Origin: Sarocladium kiliense
Taxonomy: Eukaryota > Ascomycota > Sordariomycetes > Hypocreales > Sarocladiaceae
Assembly: GCA_030734395.1 (NCBI GenBank)
Contig: JAUZTG010000046.1
Span: 1 to 39,834 of the forward strand
DNA: 39,834 nucleotides
Reading direction: 5' to 3'
The position numbers were made by a program, and so were the translations under genes. The notes under the pieces are model-generated. The model ran no database searches and was not told the DNA's origin. It saw nothing but the letters and a program-made list of their open reading frames with translations. Positions 20,849-32,298 of the stretch are shown here, one piece after another. Numbering within the stretch: the first letter of the stretch is position 1; each line of letters starts with the position of its first letter.

Positions 20849-23004
20849 ATGATGGAGAAAACCAACCACACAACCGCCGCTGCCGGCACCTCTGAAGTCG
20901 AGCACGTTGACGCAACCCAACAAGTCTCAGGGGCGGAGCGCAAGGACAAAGCTTTCCAGCTTCTCAAAGAGGCTAGCACTATCGTTGTAGTCGACGACGA
21001 ATCCAACCGCCGCGTTCTGAGAAAGATTGACCGTCTCATTCTGCCACTGATGCTGGGATGTTATTTTGTCCAGAGTGTAGACAAGGCCAGTTTGTCTTAC
21101 GCCTCGGTGTTTGACCTTATTTCCGCCACTCATCTTGTGGTAAGTCAACTTTTCCCACACTGATTCGCTTTAGCTCACGAGACAAGGGCAAACAATATTC
21201 CTGGACAAGCTCTATTGTGTATTTCGCGCAGCTCATCTGGCAGCCTTTAACGGCATGGGCTCTGGTCAAATTTCCGCTTGGCAAGTTCATTGCTGCCAAT
21301 GTCCTTCTCTGGGGCGTATCACTCGCCTGCATGGCTGCCGCCACCGACTTCGCAGGTCTGATGGTCACGCGATTCCTCTTGGGGTCGTTCGAGGCCACCA
21401 TTGGTAAGTTATTAGATCCAGTCACTGAGTTTTAGTTCTAACTTCCGCTTCCATCTAAGGGCCGGCCTTTGTCGCTGTGACTCAAATGTGGTGGAGACGA
21501 AGCGAACAGACTAATCGCGTTGCCCTCTGGTACTGCACCACGGGCTTCTCCAGCTTGGTTAGGCTCACTGTTAACTTCCTGGTTTCAATGCTGACTCGAT
21601 GTAGTTTGGTAGTCTCCTGACCTGGGGCATTGGACACATTAAATCCGACCTCTATGCATACCAGGCAAGCATAAAAGGACATCTTGTTCACTAGCATATA
21701 TTTATGCTAATTCATACCGATTATAGGTCATGTTTCTATTTTACGGCCTCATCACCGTTGGGTTTTCAGTTGTCGTCTTGTAAGCTCCATTTCTTTGCTA
21801 GCTAAGATCGAGACTAATCTTTGGTTCAGCATATTCATGCCAGATTCGCCCATGGAAGGCAAGTTCTTAGCTGCGGATGATAAGCTGATCGCAGTCGAGC
21901 GACTTCGAATGAACCAGATGGGCATCGCCTCTAAAGAGTGGAAATGGGAGCAAGTCAAAGAGACATTTCTTGACCTGAAGACCTGGCTTTGGATGGCTAT
22001 TACATTCAGCATTTCGTGAGTCCGCCGTCAAGACTTTTAAAGGAATCTGCTGACAGTCGTAGTGTCCCAAGTGGTGGAATCTCAACCTTTGGACCCCTCA
22101 TTATTCAAGCCTTCGGATTCGACAGCTTTCAAACCATTTTATTCAATATGCCGTTCGGGGCTTTGCAACTTTTTGCCGTGCTGGGCGGCGGTTGGCTCGC
22201 CACAAAGATTAAAATGAAAGGCCCAGTCATCATCCTCCTGTGTTTGATGCCTATCGCTGGCTGCATAGGGCTGCTTAGCATCGACCATGTCGCAGCTAAT
22301 AAGTCGGTTTTATTGGGAGTCTACTACCTTGTGAGCCAACCCGGGTTCTCCTAATATACGTAGCGATTTCCGTGGCTAATGCACCATTTTACACAGATCC
22401 CGGTCTACCCAGGCATCAGTTCGTGAACTCATGATGGCGATTCCATGGGATCTATGTTAACAGTTCTGTTTAGCCCCCCTGATTCTCAGTTGGTCTTCGC
22501 AGAATACGGCTGGAGACACGAAGAAGAAATGCACTACCGGTCTAGTATTCCTCGCTTTGGCCGTCGGTAACGTAAGAGAAGCCAACTTGCTGCGCCATCC
22601 ATAAATTAACCTATCATCCTCAGATTGTTGGACCCCAGCTTTATCAGCCAAGCGACGCTCCCGTTTATCGCATCGGGCTCCTCACCAAGTAAGTACTATC
22701 GCTGATAGTTGCAGGCTCGGGTTTTGAAGTACCTAACCCCAATTGTAGTTTTATCCTGTTTATTGCCATCGCCCTTGAATGTGTAGCTATAATGTTCTAC
22801 CTTAAGCTTCGCAATCGCTGGCACGGCAAACTTCGTGAAAGTAAAGGAAAATCCGCTAAAATCGTCGATGTTAGCATGCAAGGCAAATTTATTGGATCTG
22901 AGGGCGTTCTGGACAGCGAACAGCCTCACGACACCAGTATTGGGGATAAAGCATTCGACGATATCACTGACTTGGAGAACGAGGACTTTATCTTCTTGTA
23001 CTAG
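20849..23004 (+). CDS. MFS transporter, ACS/allantoate permease (Dal5) family, about 537 aa
   Basis: This is a plasma-membrane symporter for organic anions or small acidic solutes. The N-terminus is hydrophilic (about 70 residues). Then come ILPLMLGCYFVQSVDKASLSYA, a motif typical of Dal5-like carriers, FEATIGPAFVAVTQMWW, MPDSPMEGKFL, VPSGGISTFGPLIIQAFGF and SWSSQNTAGDTKK. The tail is acidic. Exons: 20849-21139, 21187-21403, 21460-21557, 21605-21664, 21727-21779, 21830-22015, 22063-22330, 22397-22418, 22474-22571, 22624-22688, 22749-23004 (1614 nt). The 21665-21726 intron has a GC donor (CAG|GCAAGC) and the 22419 intron a GTTCGT donor. Bacterial members of this superfamily carry hexuronates, so uptake of an acidic sugar would suit the cluster, but the substrate is unknown. 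Confidence 0.85.
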
Positions 23005-23109
23005 AGCATGTAAGTCCGACTAGGCGGCTTTTTAGTTCTATGAAGTAGTTATTCTCGCTTCATAGGTGTGACACTTCAGAATGAGTAATCTAGTTAAGAT
23101 TTTATCTAT

Positions 23110-23330
23110 GCTATCTTACTAAGGCTATTTCATATGAAAGAGATATAAAATAAGAATATAAAAGAGAGACATAAAGAAATATAAAAAGAAAAAGAAGATA
23201 TATAATAAATAGAAAAAGAAATATAATAAGAAGTAAATAAAAAGATAAAAAAAGAAAAGAAAAAGAAAGATAAAATAAAAAATAAAATAATAGGAAAATA
23301 AAAAGAGAGATAAAAACTATATTCAAGTAA
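23110..23330. repeat. AT- and purine-rich low-complexity repeat
   Basis: It begins with GCTATCTTACTAAGGCTATTT and continues as about 200 bp made almost only of A, G and T in irregular GAAA/ATAAA/GAGA units. The same start and type of tract occur at 39741-39834 in the same orientation, so this is a dispersed family and not an isolated tract. Long open frames on the minus strand are composition artefacts. Confidence 0.7.
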
Positions 23331-25794
23331 TAACCTAATATTAATCACTCATCTCGTCTCCAACGCCAGTTACAGCTGGACCTACCGTGAACAGAACATT
23401 ATGACTTAAATTTTACTACACGAGATTGATTGTTCTATTATCATGATACCTAGAAACCTAGACTTGGGGATCGAGTATGCCATGAAGTTAGATTGATCTT
23501 AACTTATACGTTGCATAATATCCTCTCATTGCACGATTTGTTGGCGCAACACATCCAGCTAGGGGCAAGCGGAAGCGAGTATCAAAGGGAATGCGCAAGT
23601 CGGTTCTACAAGATAACAACAGTAAAGCTGAGTCTAGCTTCGGTTCTGAATCGAGCAAGGGAGATAGAGAGGGCCGCGTATTCAGCAACTAGCGTCGCCT
23701 GCCCAGACGCCGTATAAACGTCACAGGGGTGGTCAGCGCATGGCCGACACAAAGTGTTTCCGAAGTCACAGTGTGCCAATTGATTTGATCACTGGAAGTG
23801 GCAAAGATTCACAGCGCTCGCCCAGGATCACGCCGATACCCAGGTAGAACAGTTCTGCCGTGCATTCCATCAAGGCCAGTCGAGACCCAAGTGTACCACC
23901 ATCAAGACCTGAGAACAGCCTCGCTGGCGGTGCCACAACGTACTAGGAATAGCCCGTAAGGGCTTACTTCTAGCATATCATGCTAGGGAATAAGCGGGCT
24001 TTATTTTAATTATAATTTAAGTAAGACCTTATAATAAATTATAAATATCTAAAGCGTCCTGAGAATAATAGATGTAATGTCTTAGTATTAGGAGGTTGGG
24101 GGTAGAGTAATGAAAATCTCGATAAAGATAGTGAATAATCGATACATTTTAAGAGTAATAAATTTTACGCCTCTGTCCTGAGTGACGGCGATTAACGCAA
24201 CACTGCTAGGCATTTAAGATATTTCATATCTAAGGAAGACTAATTTCTTATCAAATTAAAAGACTAGAAGAAACTTAAATTAATAAGGATAATTATTCCT
24301 GAGAGGAAGCAGTCACAAAACTGTCTCCAGGTATACCATTACACGAAACTCAAGAAACGCAACGTACATTAAAGGGAAAGAGGCCTCGTTAGACAGCATA
24401 TATACTTAAACCGCAGAATAATCACATTATTTTCTTTTAAGGCTTGATTCCTTATTCTCTGAGTGGTTCTAAGGATCAGGAAGAATTAAGAGAATAATTC
24501 ATGTTTTCAAGCTCTATGAAGATCAAATGATACCTGAATCCAAGTTATACGGCTTATTTACGAACCAGGATGCACGTCTCCGGGAAAGCACATGGCAATG
24601 CTTGAAGCTCAGGATACAATGCTCGTACTACTAGGTTCAAGCTCACAAATGCCCCTCAAGAACACCAAGAACTTACCCCCTTCGCTCTTATTCTGAGAGG
24701 CAACATCTATGGTGCCGATTCTGTTGGAGGTGCCATGCACAAGGTGCCATACAGTACTACAGAATTGTCAAGGCGGCGGGGTTCGCGGAATCGAGCTTTC
24801 TCGCCTTGTTTAATCGTCGTGCCCACGCTGCATGTTCGTCGCAAGCAAAACACAGTGGGATAAATAAATATCGTCAAGCTCGAAGGCATGTATCACAGCC
24901 AGGTATGTAGGTAGGTCACTTGACTTTGAACAACATGTTTTCTTAATGACTCGTCTTTTCTGCTGCTAGAGACCGACTCAGGACTTCTTTGAGATTTTGG
25001 CCTCATCATAGCCGCGACTCTTGGCCGTAGTCTGTCTGCAACGCCGAACAAGCTTCCCACCCCACCTCTTGGGGAGGCGAACGTGACACGAACTTTTATG
25101 GGGAGGACGCGGGAGGACGTGGGGATCTGGAGAGAGACGAATCGGATGCTTTGCACGGAAGATCCGCGGAATGGGTGGGAGCCGAGATTGCGGGGAAAGT
25201 GGCTCACGGCTTCTCGCTACGGCAACGAAGCTCGCTTGTGAACGAACAGAAAGTCGGTCGGGTCGGATTGAGGGGGAAGGTCGATCTTCAGAGGCTCAAC
25301 AATATTGTACCGTACCGTGTTTCACGTTCGGCTGCGTGGTTAACAGTGCACACAATAGCTGCGTGCGTGCGTGTATTGACCGTTGGAGTTCAACATGTCC
25401 CGTGCCAAAGGATCCTAGCAAGTGAAGTCAATTTGACAGTAAGGGCCAATGATACCCTGAGACTTTCAACTGGAAAGACTGTACGATGAGCTTATGCAGC
25501 GTGCAAGGAGAAATTTGAGATAACGCTGAATATGGGTGAGGATATCGTCATTTCTGATTATTGTTGTCGTTACACACTTAATCTTCGTCGCTCTTCACCC
25601 AACATCTTACCTACTGTTTACACATTTCGCACACTCATTCTCAGCCAAATGTGATCAATTTGTTGAAGACACTCGTGTTGCTAAGCTAAGTGACGATACA
25701 AATAGCCATGTGTGGATATGGATGGGGCCGAAAACCAGGGTAGGAACAATTCCAACGGCAACTTATTCGGAGTCTACCTGCATGATAGAAACGC
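23331..25794. other. Gene-free region with AT-rich, RIP-like stretch
   Basis: No gene is supported in about 2.5 kb. Bases 23990-24530 are AT-rich with frequent TA steps, as expected of a repeat decayed by RIP. At 23941-24000 a short element-like sequence has AGCCCG and CGGGCT at its ends. Bases 24900-25500 have mixed composition with only short ORFs lacking motifs. Promoter or UTR use cannot be told from sequence. Confidence 0.5.
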
Positions 25795-27725
25795 CTACTC
25801 GCCGGTCTCCCTGTCCGCATCCCAATGAGCAAGTTGCGTCACACGCCATTTGAAAGTCGCAGTGCGGATTTGTTTGCCCCAGATGTACAAGGGAATCCAG
25901 AGTGCCAAGATGACAAAGCTGAAGCTTGCCATGGCCGCAAACGCTCCTGCGTAGCCGTCCCGATCGACCCAGGGGTTCGCGTAAAAGGACATGAGGAAGG
26001 TGATGGCAGCTAGAATTTCCGCCGGTTAGCAGAAGATTTTGGAAATCATCCTGGTTGGGGGGGATAACCTACATTTGAAGACTACCTGGCTCACCACGAC
26101 CTCACCAGCAATTGGCCTGTAGCAGTCGATGGTATAGACCACAGTGATACCAATCGCGGCACTACTTCCAAAGGAGACTGTTTTAGAAGGTCAGCAAAGC
26201 TCTTCCCCCTGATGCATTATAGAGATATTCTCTTACAAACGAACAAGCCCAACGTAGGCACAATCCAATGCGTCTTGAAATGCATCCCCAGGCCGTATAA
26301 AAGAAGTGATCCGGGATAGGCGAGCATGGCAACGCTCACGGCTGGAAGGCGCAATTCCGGCTCCCGAATACCACCATTCCTTGTAGTTGCGCGATCGGCC
26401 ACCCAATCTGAAAACCAACCACCAAAAGGGATGCCCAGCAGGTTACCCACAATGCTTGCGATCCAGACCAATCCGATTTGCCAAACGGTAAAGTGATAAA
26501 CCTGTGAGAAAGCGGCTGCGGCTGTGGTCGCCATGATGACAAAGATCCCGACTCCTATGCCGAAAGATACCGTGGACCAAAGAACTGGTGGTAACAAGAG
26601 GATTGGAAGGGGACGGAACGCAATTTTCCAGATTGACTCAGTCGTGAGATGAGTACGAGTGAAGGCCATCCGCTGAGTAAATGACTTTTTAGGAGGGGTG
26701 TTGGCCCCCTCGAAACGTTCCACTTGTGACGCAGTCGTAGCCTCCTCCTTTGAATCTGTCGTTGTCCGTTCCTCTGTTTCGGGGATGACCCGTTGATATG
26801 CAGTCTCAGGCATAGTGAAAAAAATTAAGACTGTCGTAGCCAGCACAACACCAGCGCACAAATAGTGGAACGATCTCCAGGACTGTGAGACTGACATGAC
26901 CCCAGATATGAATGATCCAAGGGCGGCACCCGTCGAGAGTGCAGCCGAGTACATCCTATGAAGCAGCAGTCAGCATTTGAGCATACCGACAGAAGTTGTG
27001 TGGGGAATTTTACGTACGCAGTCATTTGACCTCTTTCATGAAGGAAAAACAAATCCGCAATGGTCATGGGGGCGATACACTCAGCGCCGCCCGCGAACCA
27101 CGATGCTATGATTCTTGATGCCAGCAGCGTACTGTAAGAGGTAGCACGTGCCGACCAGATGCAGCAGAGACCAAAAGCGAGAAAAGTGAAAGTATATACC
27201 GAGCGACGGCCATATTTGACGGCGAATGGGACCCATAAAAGGTTTGATACGCCGGCGGATACAGAAGTCGCGGAGAACAGAAAAGCCGCCTTACTGACTC
27301 CGTGCTGGAATGCCGCAATCGACGCTGGGGACAGAGAGGGGGGGTTGCGGGAGTCTGGTGGATAGGCGCCAAAGACGTCGATGACTATCCCGACCAGAAC
27401 AGTCGAGGGACCAGCTGCAAAGAAATTGACCCAAGTCAATGCCGTACAAGTAAGCAGTGCGATATAAATCTTGAAGGGCTTCGACCTGAGAATGACAACT
27501 AGGAATTAGCGACTTGCGGAGATTAGAGAATGCAGATTTCATGTAAGGATGCAGGGAGGATGCCTACCAGTTAAGAGGGTCATTAGGATCGGACGAAGGC
27601 TGGGGGACGAGGAGCCTGGCGCCTGTTTCGTCTTGAAGTCGGACATGGCCCAGAGTGTTAACGGGTTGACGGTAAACAGCAGTGATGCCAGAGCTGTCGA
27701 ACTCATTTTCAGGATGAGAAGCCAT
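25795..27725 (-). CDS. MFS transporter, fungal DHA1-like family, about 554 aa
   Basis: Exons (descending): 27725-27568, 27485-27018, 26955-26237, 26177-26073, 26009-25795 (1665 nt, all junctions canonical and in frame). The N-terminal SSDPNDPLNW motif is typical of a large family of fungal MFS carriers of drug/H+ antiporter type. It is followed by FAVKYGRRSVYTF (MFS loop 2-3 motif), GGAECIAPMTIADLFF, a charged central loop (ERTTTDSKEEATT) and a second set of helices ending in a short polar tail. An ATG at 27725 fits the family. Upstream in-frame codons exist to about 27905 but read as leader sequence. The substrate cannot be told. Whether it belongs to the cluster is uncertain, since about 2.8 kb of repeat-like DNA separates it from the ACS carrier. 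Confidence 0.85.
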
Positions 27726-28589
27726 GATTGTAGGTTGGGGGTGATGATTGTGGAGATCTGGGGAAAGAGAGGTGGGGTCAAGGGTCTTGTAAGTAAATAA
27801 AGTACCAGTACCGTGGTTCACGCTCGCTGATGCAGTGGACCCAATTCGGCTTCGCTTGTCGGAACCCAGGGGATTCCGCGGAACAAGATTGACTTTGTCG
27901 AGCATGCAGGATATGGAGCTATTGAACTGTCACCAGAAACTCATTTCGGCTCTCATGGAGATGCCTGATCGAGTAGCTAGCTAGTCTTCGATCCAGATTG
28001 CTGAGGACCGTTCTAGCTCCTCATCAGCCCATTTGACGAGATTGTTGCGAGGCCGAGCAGGGCCGTTAGAGCACGAATGAGCAGAACCGATGGTCAGCCC
28101 TAGAGTAACAGCGCTTGTAACCTTCACCTTGGCAATTTGCCTGTAATCACCAGCATACCAAACCTGAAGAATGCTGGATTTCGTGGGTCTCGCCGCCCTC
28201 CTGTTTGGCTTTGATCTTAGCGAAGCTGACTCTTCGCTATCACGTTCTCCATTATAGCCGTAGCGAATACACGTCCATATGAAGACATAGAAAAAGTTTT
28301 TCTAGGTGATCTGTGTAATCTGCTGTCCTTCGCCTTAGACGTCACCTGTGGTATTTCCGCGGAACTTCCGTGTCCGGATGCCATGTGAGATGAGGCCGCT
28401 GGCCAATACCACACCCAAAGCTCAAAGCATGAACTTTGGGGCTTGGTCGTTTGCTGCTAATTGCTCGTTGAAATTTTCTGGAATGTTCTTTGTGGATTCT
28501 GAAAGAATGATTGTGTGAAGGTTGATATCTTCAAATGGGTTACGGGTAGTTTAAATCAACCGGGACTTTCCCGCGGAACACACTAAAGG
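27726..28589. other. Upstream region of the DHA1-like transporter
   Basis: About 860 bp with no supported gene; it would hold the transporter's promoter. No repeat is recognised. Confidence 0.4.
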
Positions 28590-29024
28590 ATCTCATACAG
28601 CTAGTCTAAAAAGCGCTAGCAGCTCTTTATAGGACTACAGGATATATGCTGCTGCTTGAAGTAATTATTCTTTTGCTGGCATATTTAGTCACGCCTACTT
28701 AGTTATAGTAATAGCTAAACGCTTATATAAAAAGCTATTGGTTATTCTTACTAATTTATAAGTATAAGTTATATAAAATATTATATAATAAATTTCTTAA
28801 TAAGCTTAATAAAAAATATAAGTTATAAAAGCATTTTAAAAATAAATTATAGATTTTTTGTAAAATTAAAATAATTAATATTAATATTATATAAAATATA
28901 ATTTATATTTTTATATTTATATAAAAACTTGAGTTTTTTTAATATAATATTTATATTTTAAATTTATATAAATAAAGATTTTATAATTATTGTTCTTATT
29001 AAATTAAATATAATAATAAAGATA
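28590..29024. other. Extremely AT-rich block (RIP-like)
   Basis: This stretch is almost entirely A and T with abundant TA steps and very few G or C, ending at the 127-bp repeat copy. Such composition in a fungus usually marks a transposon remnant degraded by RIP. The original element cannot be identified. Confidence 0.6.
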
Positions 29025-29151
29025 TGCAATGGGCTATTCCTAGTATCACGGACAATTAGGTGCCGATAAGAGTTATGTATATTCTTAAGGAGTAGGAAGC
29101 TATTCATAGAGAGAGAGATGTGAGGGGAAGGGGTAACGCCATGTCTCCTCA
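29025..29151 (-). repeat. ~127 bp dispersed repeat, right copy
   Basis: On the minus strand it reads TGAGGAGACATGGCG to GCCCATTGCA, matching 1-125 almost base for base. The 5 bp on either side (AGATA and GCCAT) do not match, so no target duplication is seen. With the left copy it brackets the whole 29-kb gene cluster in inverted orientation. Confidence 0.9.
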
Positions 29152-29709
29152 GCCATAGTGTAGCTAGGTCTCGTCACATGCCCGTTCTCCCATCTCTTTG
29201 ATGCCAGGCTGGGCTCAAGCCCAGACCATGACAAGATATTATATTTTTATTTATTTTAATTTAAAGAAATTATGAATATATAAGTTAATAATAATGCTAG
29301 TTTTACTTTATTATTAACTTATACCTAATTAGGTATTAGTTGATATTAGCTAGGCTAGATTAGACCTAGTTAAATATTAGTTTTAACGCTAAGACCTAAA
29401 TAAGCTTAGTATTCCTCTTCTCTCCCCTCTCTCCTTTAAGTAATAATATTATAACTCTAATATATATAATTTAATTAGACTTAAATGAAGCCTTTTATTC
29501 ACTAGCATAATTACTTACCTACTTATTAATATATCCTATCACTTATTCTGCTTGTACTTAGGGCTGAGTTCAGTGTATTACCTATACAATAAAAGTCTCA
29601 GCTCAGCGGAACAAGGGGCTGAGTTTAGTATATTTTCCTATGCTAAGTTTAGTATATTTCCATTACTTAAAATGGGCGCGGATTAGACTGCTGTGACCAT
29701 CTAAGCTGC
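29152..29709. other. AT-rich spacer with short repeats
   Basis: No gene is seen in about 560 bp. It contains a perfect 7-bp palindrome CTGGGCT-CA-AGCCCAG near 29208-29223, an AT-rich block (29230-29560), and three imperfect direct repeats at 29562-29658. Confidence 0.5.
29562..29658 (+). repeat. Three imperfect direct repeats (~18 bp)
   Basis: Copies at 29562-29579 (GGCTGAGTTCAGTGTATT), 29617-29634 (GGCTGAGTTTAGTATATT) and 29642-29658 (GCTAAGTTTAGTATATT). The copy-to-copy changes are C-to-T or G-to-A transitions, consistent with RIP. Confidence 0.6.
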
Positions 29710-31166
29710 ATGGAATGGCAAGACCTTTATATTTGCGAAGAGACTAACTATTCCAGAAGTACTAAACCTAACCCTAAGAGCGGAACAGAAACCGAGGCCC
29801 CTTCAGGGGATTTGCCAAGTCCCACATCTCAGCCCACGCGTCCCAATGATGCCCTTGAAGTAATCTCTGAGCACGGCAAGACCGCAGGTAAGCACCTCGT
29901 TGATATATGATGTAGGATTCGAGACTTAACTGACGGAGCCCTAGGCGTCGCTGCTACCGGGGAAGGAGATACGAGGGATGCAGAGCCTCTTGAAATGCAC
30001 CGGGCATTGCAGGATGCAGCCCATTCCACAGCACCCCGAGGCCCGATAGAGGAGCAAATTGGTACTGGCATCGCTGTTCAAGCGGCGTCCAATCACTCCG
30101 AAGCTGCTACAACCATGCAGCCGTCAATCCAATATAACAGTCTTCGCCGCTCTCTGTCTCTGCCAGCTCTGAGAGGTACTGCTTCCGCAGATCATGACAT
30201 CGATGACCTTCCAGAGAATCTGCCTGGCCAAGACGTAGGCTTTGAGCGTTGGCTAGAAGGATGTACCTCCGACAGGGTATCATCAGGTTCCAAGCAGGCC
30301 AAGCGAGCATTGGACCGCCGACAGGACGGCACCGACACCGATGGTGAACGGCCGGCGAAACGGCAGATGTTGCGCCCTCAGCTATGTGCACCCAGCATAT
30401 TGTCAACACCGCCGGACGACATGGGTGCCGCTCCCGACAATGCTTGTCAATCAACACTGCGTTCTTATGTCGAAGACAGCAAAAGCGGTGACATCCCGCC
30501 AATCCGTCAATCCAAACGGAGCTTGCATTCAGGGACCACCAAATGCGGTTGTCGTATCTGCCTTTCTGCAAGCATATGCTCAGACGACCCTTTCCTCCAC
30601 CGAGGGCATCCTGTGCCCAACCGCTATACGCCTGCAACTTCAGGTTATCCTCACAGGCCATTACGGGCTGAACTCACTCGATCTACATTGCTTAACGAAG
30701 CAGAGGTGATAGGTCCAGCTGGGGAATGCGAGTCATGCGCCATTCTTCATACGGCCCTTGTCCGAGCCCTTTGCTCACTACAAAGGGACCCTTCCAAGGG
30801 AGTTTCAAACAGTGCTCACCATAATTCGCCAGCGGGGATGACGAAGGACGGATATGCTCTGCGCAGACGTTGTACGCTCCCTGGAGGCCAGTATGAAGAC
30901 TGTTCGGACGCAGATGCTCCGAGTATTGTGGACGACATTCTTGCCAGAGTGATGTTGATACTGTGTCAAGCACTAATGTCGAGGATGAAACCCTGGGTGA
31001 CGAGGGTCCACGCAGGAGAAAGGCAGGCAAACGCCGGCGATGGACCCAGCTGGAGGAACGTCGTCTTAGAGCGTGGAAGCGGGAAAACAAGCCAGAAACG
31101 TGGATCGCCAGGAAGCTGGATCGGTCGGTGTCAGCAGTCAAGCAGCAGTGGAGCAAAATGGTTTGA
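29710..31166 (+). pseudogene. SANT/Myb-like protein gene, probable frame break
   Basis: Exon 1 is 29710-29887, with a canonical intron to 29944. The second exon stays open to at least 30950 and encodes a polar, low-complexity protein with KRQM and two small Cys clusters (KCGCRICLSASIC, ECESCAI). The C-terminus RRRWTQLEERRLRAWKRENK followed by WIARKLDRSVSAVKQQWSKM is a SANT/Myb-like helix-turn-helix. However, it is in a different frame (about 30963-31166) from the upstream exon. Only a 35-nt GT...AG interval (GTGATG...TCGAG) would join them, too short for a normal fungal intron. So either a frameshift near 30950 has broken the gene or a very short intron exists. Such proteins are usually nuclear DNA binders. 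No partner gene is obvious. Confidence 0.5.
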
Positions 31167-31183
31167 AAAGAGTAATTACTTAC

Positions 31184-31681
31184 TATCTTAGGTCTGCCCG
31201 CCAGCTCGGAAAAATACCAGTCTGAACCATCTTTACGACAGATCGTAGTCTCATATCGTGTATAGTCATCCTTGTATAGCTCCTCAAACACGTAGGACTT
31301 AAGGGTCTTATCTTGGAGTAGATTCTCTAGAAGTAGAGCTGTCCCGTCCCCGTCCTTTACCACAAAATTAATGCGTAGTACTCTCCTTGTATCCCAAAGG
31401 TCTGGATTTATATGCGAAAAACTATCCCCAAACCAGATATTAGATACCAGTATCCCACAATCTGCAAGCTTAAGAAGTGTCGATATCGATATTTGCTTTT
31501 CATTCTAAACACGACTTATAGAGCCTATATCGGACGACCAGGGCGCACGAAATTTTATGTCGGTTTCCCAGTGCTTCTTAGTCAGGAAAGAAGTTCTAGC
31601 CAATCAGCCGTCATCCACTCCTACAAAGTCATAATTGGTCCTAGCTAGAATAACTCTTGGCCAGCAGCCTCTAAATCTAGA
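31184..31681 (-). pseudogene. Decayed protein-coding remnant with two in-frame stops
   Basis: One minus-strand frame reads protein-like sequence over about 166 codons, for example RGCWPRVILARTNYDFVGVDD, WFGDSFSHINPDLWDTRR and YKDDYTRYETTICRKDG. It is broken only by TGA at 31604-31606 and TAG at 31505-31507. Both fit G-to-A or C-to-T changes in Trp and Gln codons. The frame ends at a perfect GTAAGT donor (31183) with no downstream exon, since the SANT-like gene lies there antisense. I do not recognise the family. It is a gene or transposon fragment cut off at its 3' side. Confidence 0.5.
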
Positions 31682-31766
31682 ACCACAAGATGAGTTAACA
31701 AAGAATTATTTTTACACTGCCTTCCGCCAAACGTTTTGCACCGGTAGTCTTTCTCTATTGCTTGAT

Positions 31767-31982
31767 ATGTCCTCATACCTTGAGTGGACACAGTGCACAT
31801 GTTTTGGCTGTGACACTCAAACATATAGAGTTTACTGTTCTGATGCCTGCCGACGATCGGAAAACCAAAAAGCCTTCCATGCGACATATGTTCAAGCACT
31901 CCTTTCGGGCAGACAATGGAGCATTTCTCGAACCCACCTGCCTTACAGCAAGGAATTCCAGCTAAAGGTCATAAAGAATTGA
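31767..31982 (+). CDS. Small Cys-rich ORF, 71 aa, uncertain
   Basis: The ORF starts MSSYLEWTQCTCFGCD and has the zinc-site pattern C-x-C-x2-C ... YCSDACRRSE. This recalls fungal Cys-rich zinc-binding proteins in which YCS.AC follows a CxxC pair. A second frame downstream (to 32098) encodes a Ser-rich tail ending STPKMTQR, which could be the real C-terminus if a frameshift or an unseen intron intervenes. Confidence is low. Confidence 0.3.
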   Translation: MSSYLEWTQCTCFGCDTQTYRVYCSDACRRSENQKAFHATYVQALLSGRQWSISRTHLPYSKEFQLKVIKN

Positions 31983-32298
31983 GAGGGTACAACCCTATTC
32001 GACGGTTTTACGAGCGACGTCTACTCCGCAATGCCCGATCATCTTCATCAAGCGAAGATTATGCCGACCGGTCGACGCCCAAAATGACACAGAGATAGGA
32101 AACGCACAAGTGAATCAAGCGGAAATGGCCACCAAACGAAGAATCTAAAGCGTTCAAGCATCCAGAACGATACAGGACTACGACAATACCCCCGAACCGC
32201 ACCAGTCCTGACTCCAAGATAACTCTCCTTGATGCTTAAAGCATCGATGAATTCACTATCGAACTTGGCAGCCAAACAGACAATAGCTTGAGAAGTGC

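Noticed and set aside
23111..23348. Minus-strand ORFs rich in Phe, Leu, Ile and Tyr
   Set aside because: They arise from the purine-rich low-complexity tract and have no protein-like complexity.
1..29151. Starship-type giant transposon
   Set aside because: The cluster is bracketed by repeats, but no tyrosine-recombinase (DUF3435) captain gene is present, and the bracketing repeats are inverted 125-bp copies without the expected target duplication.
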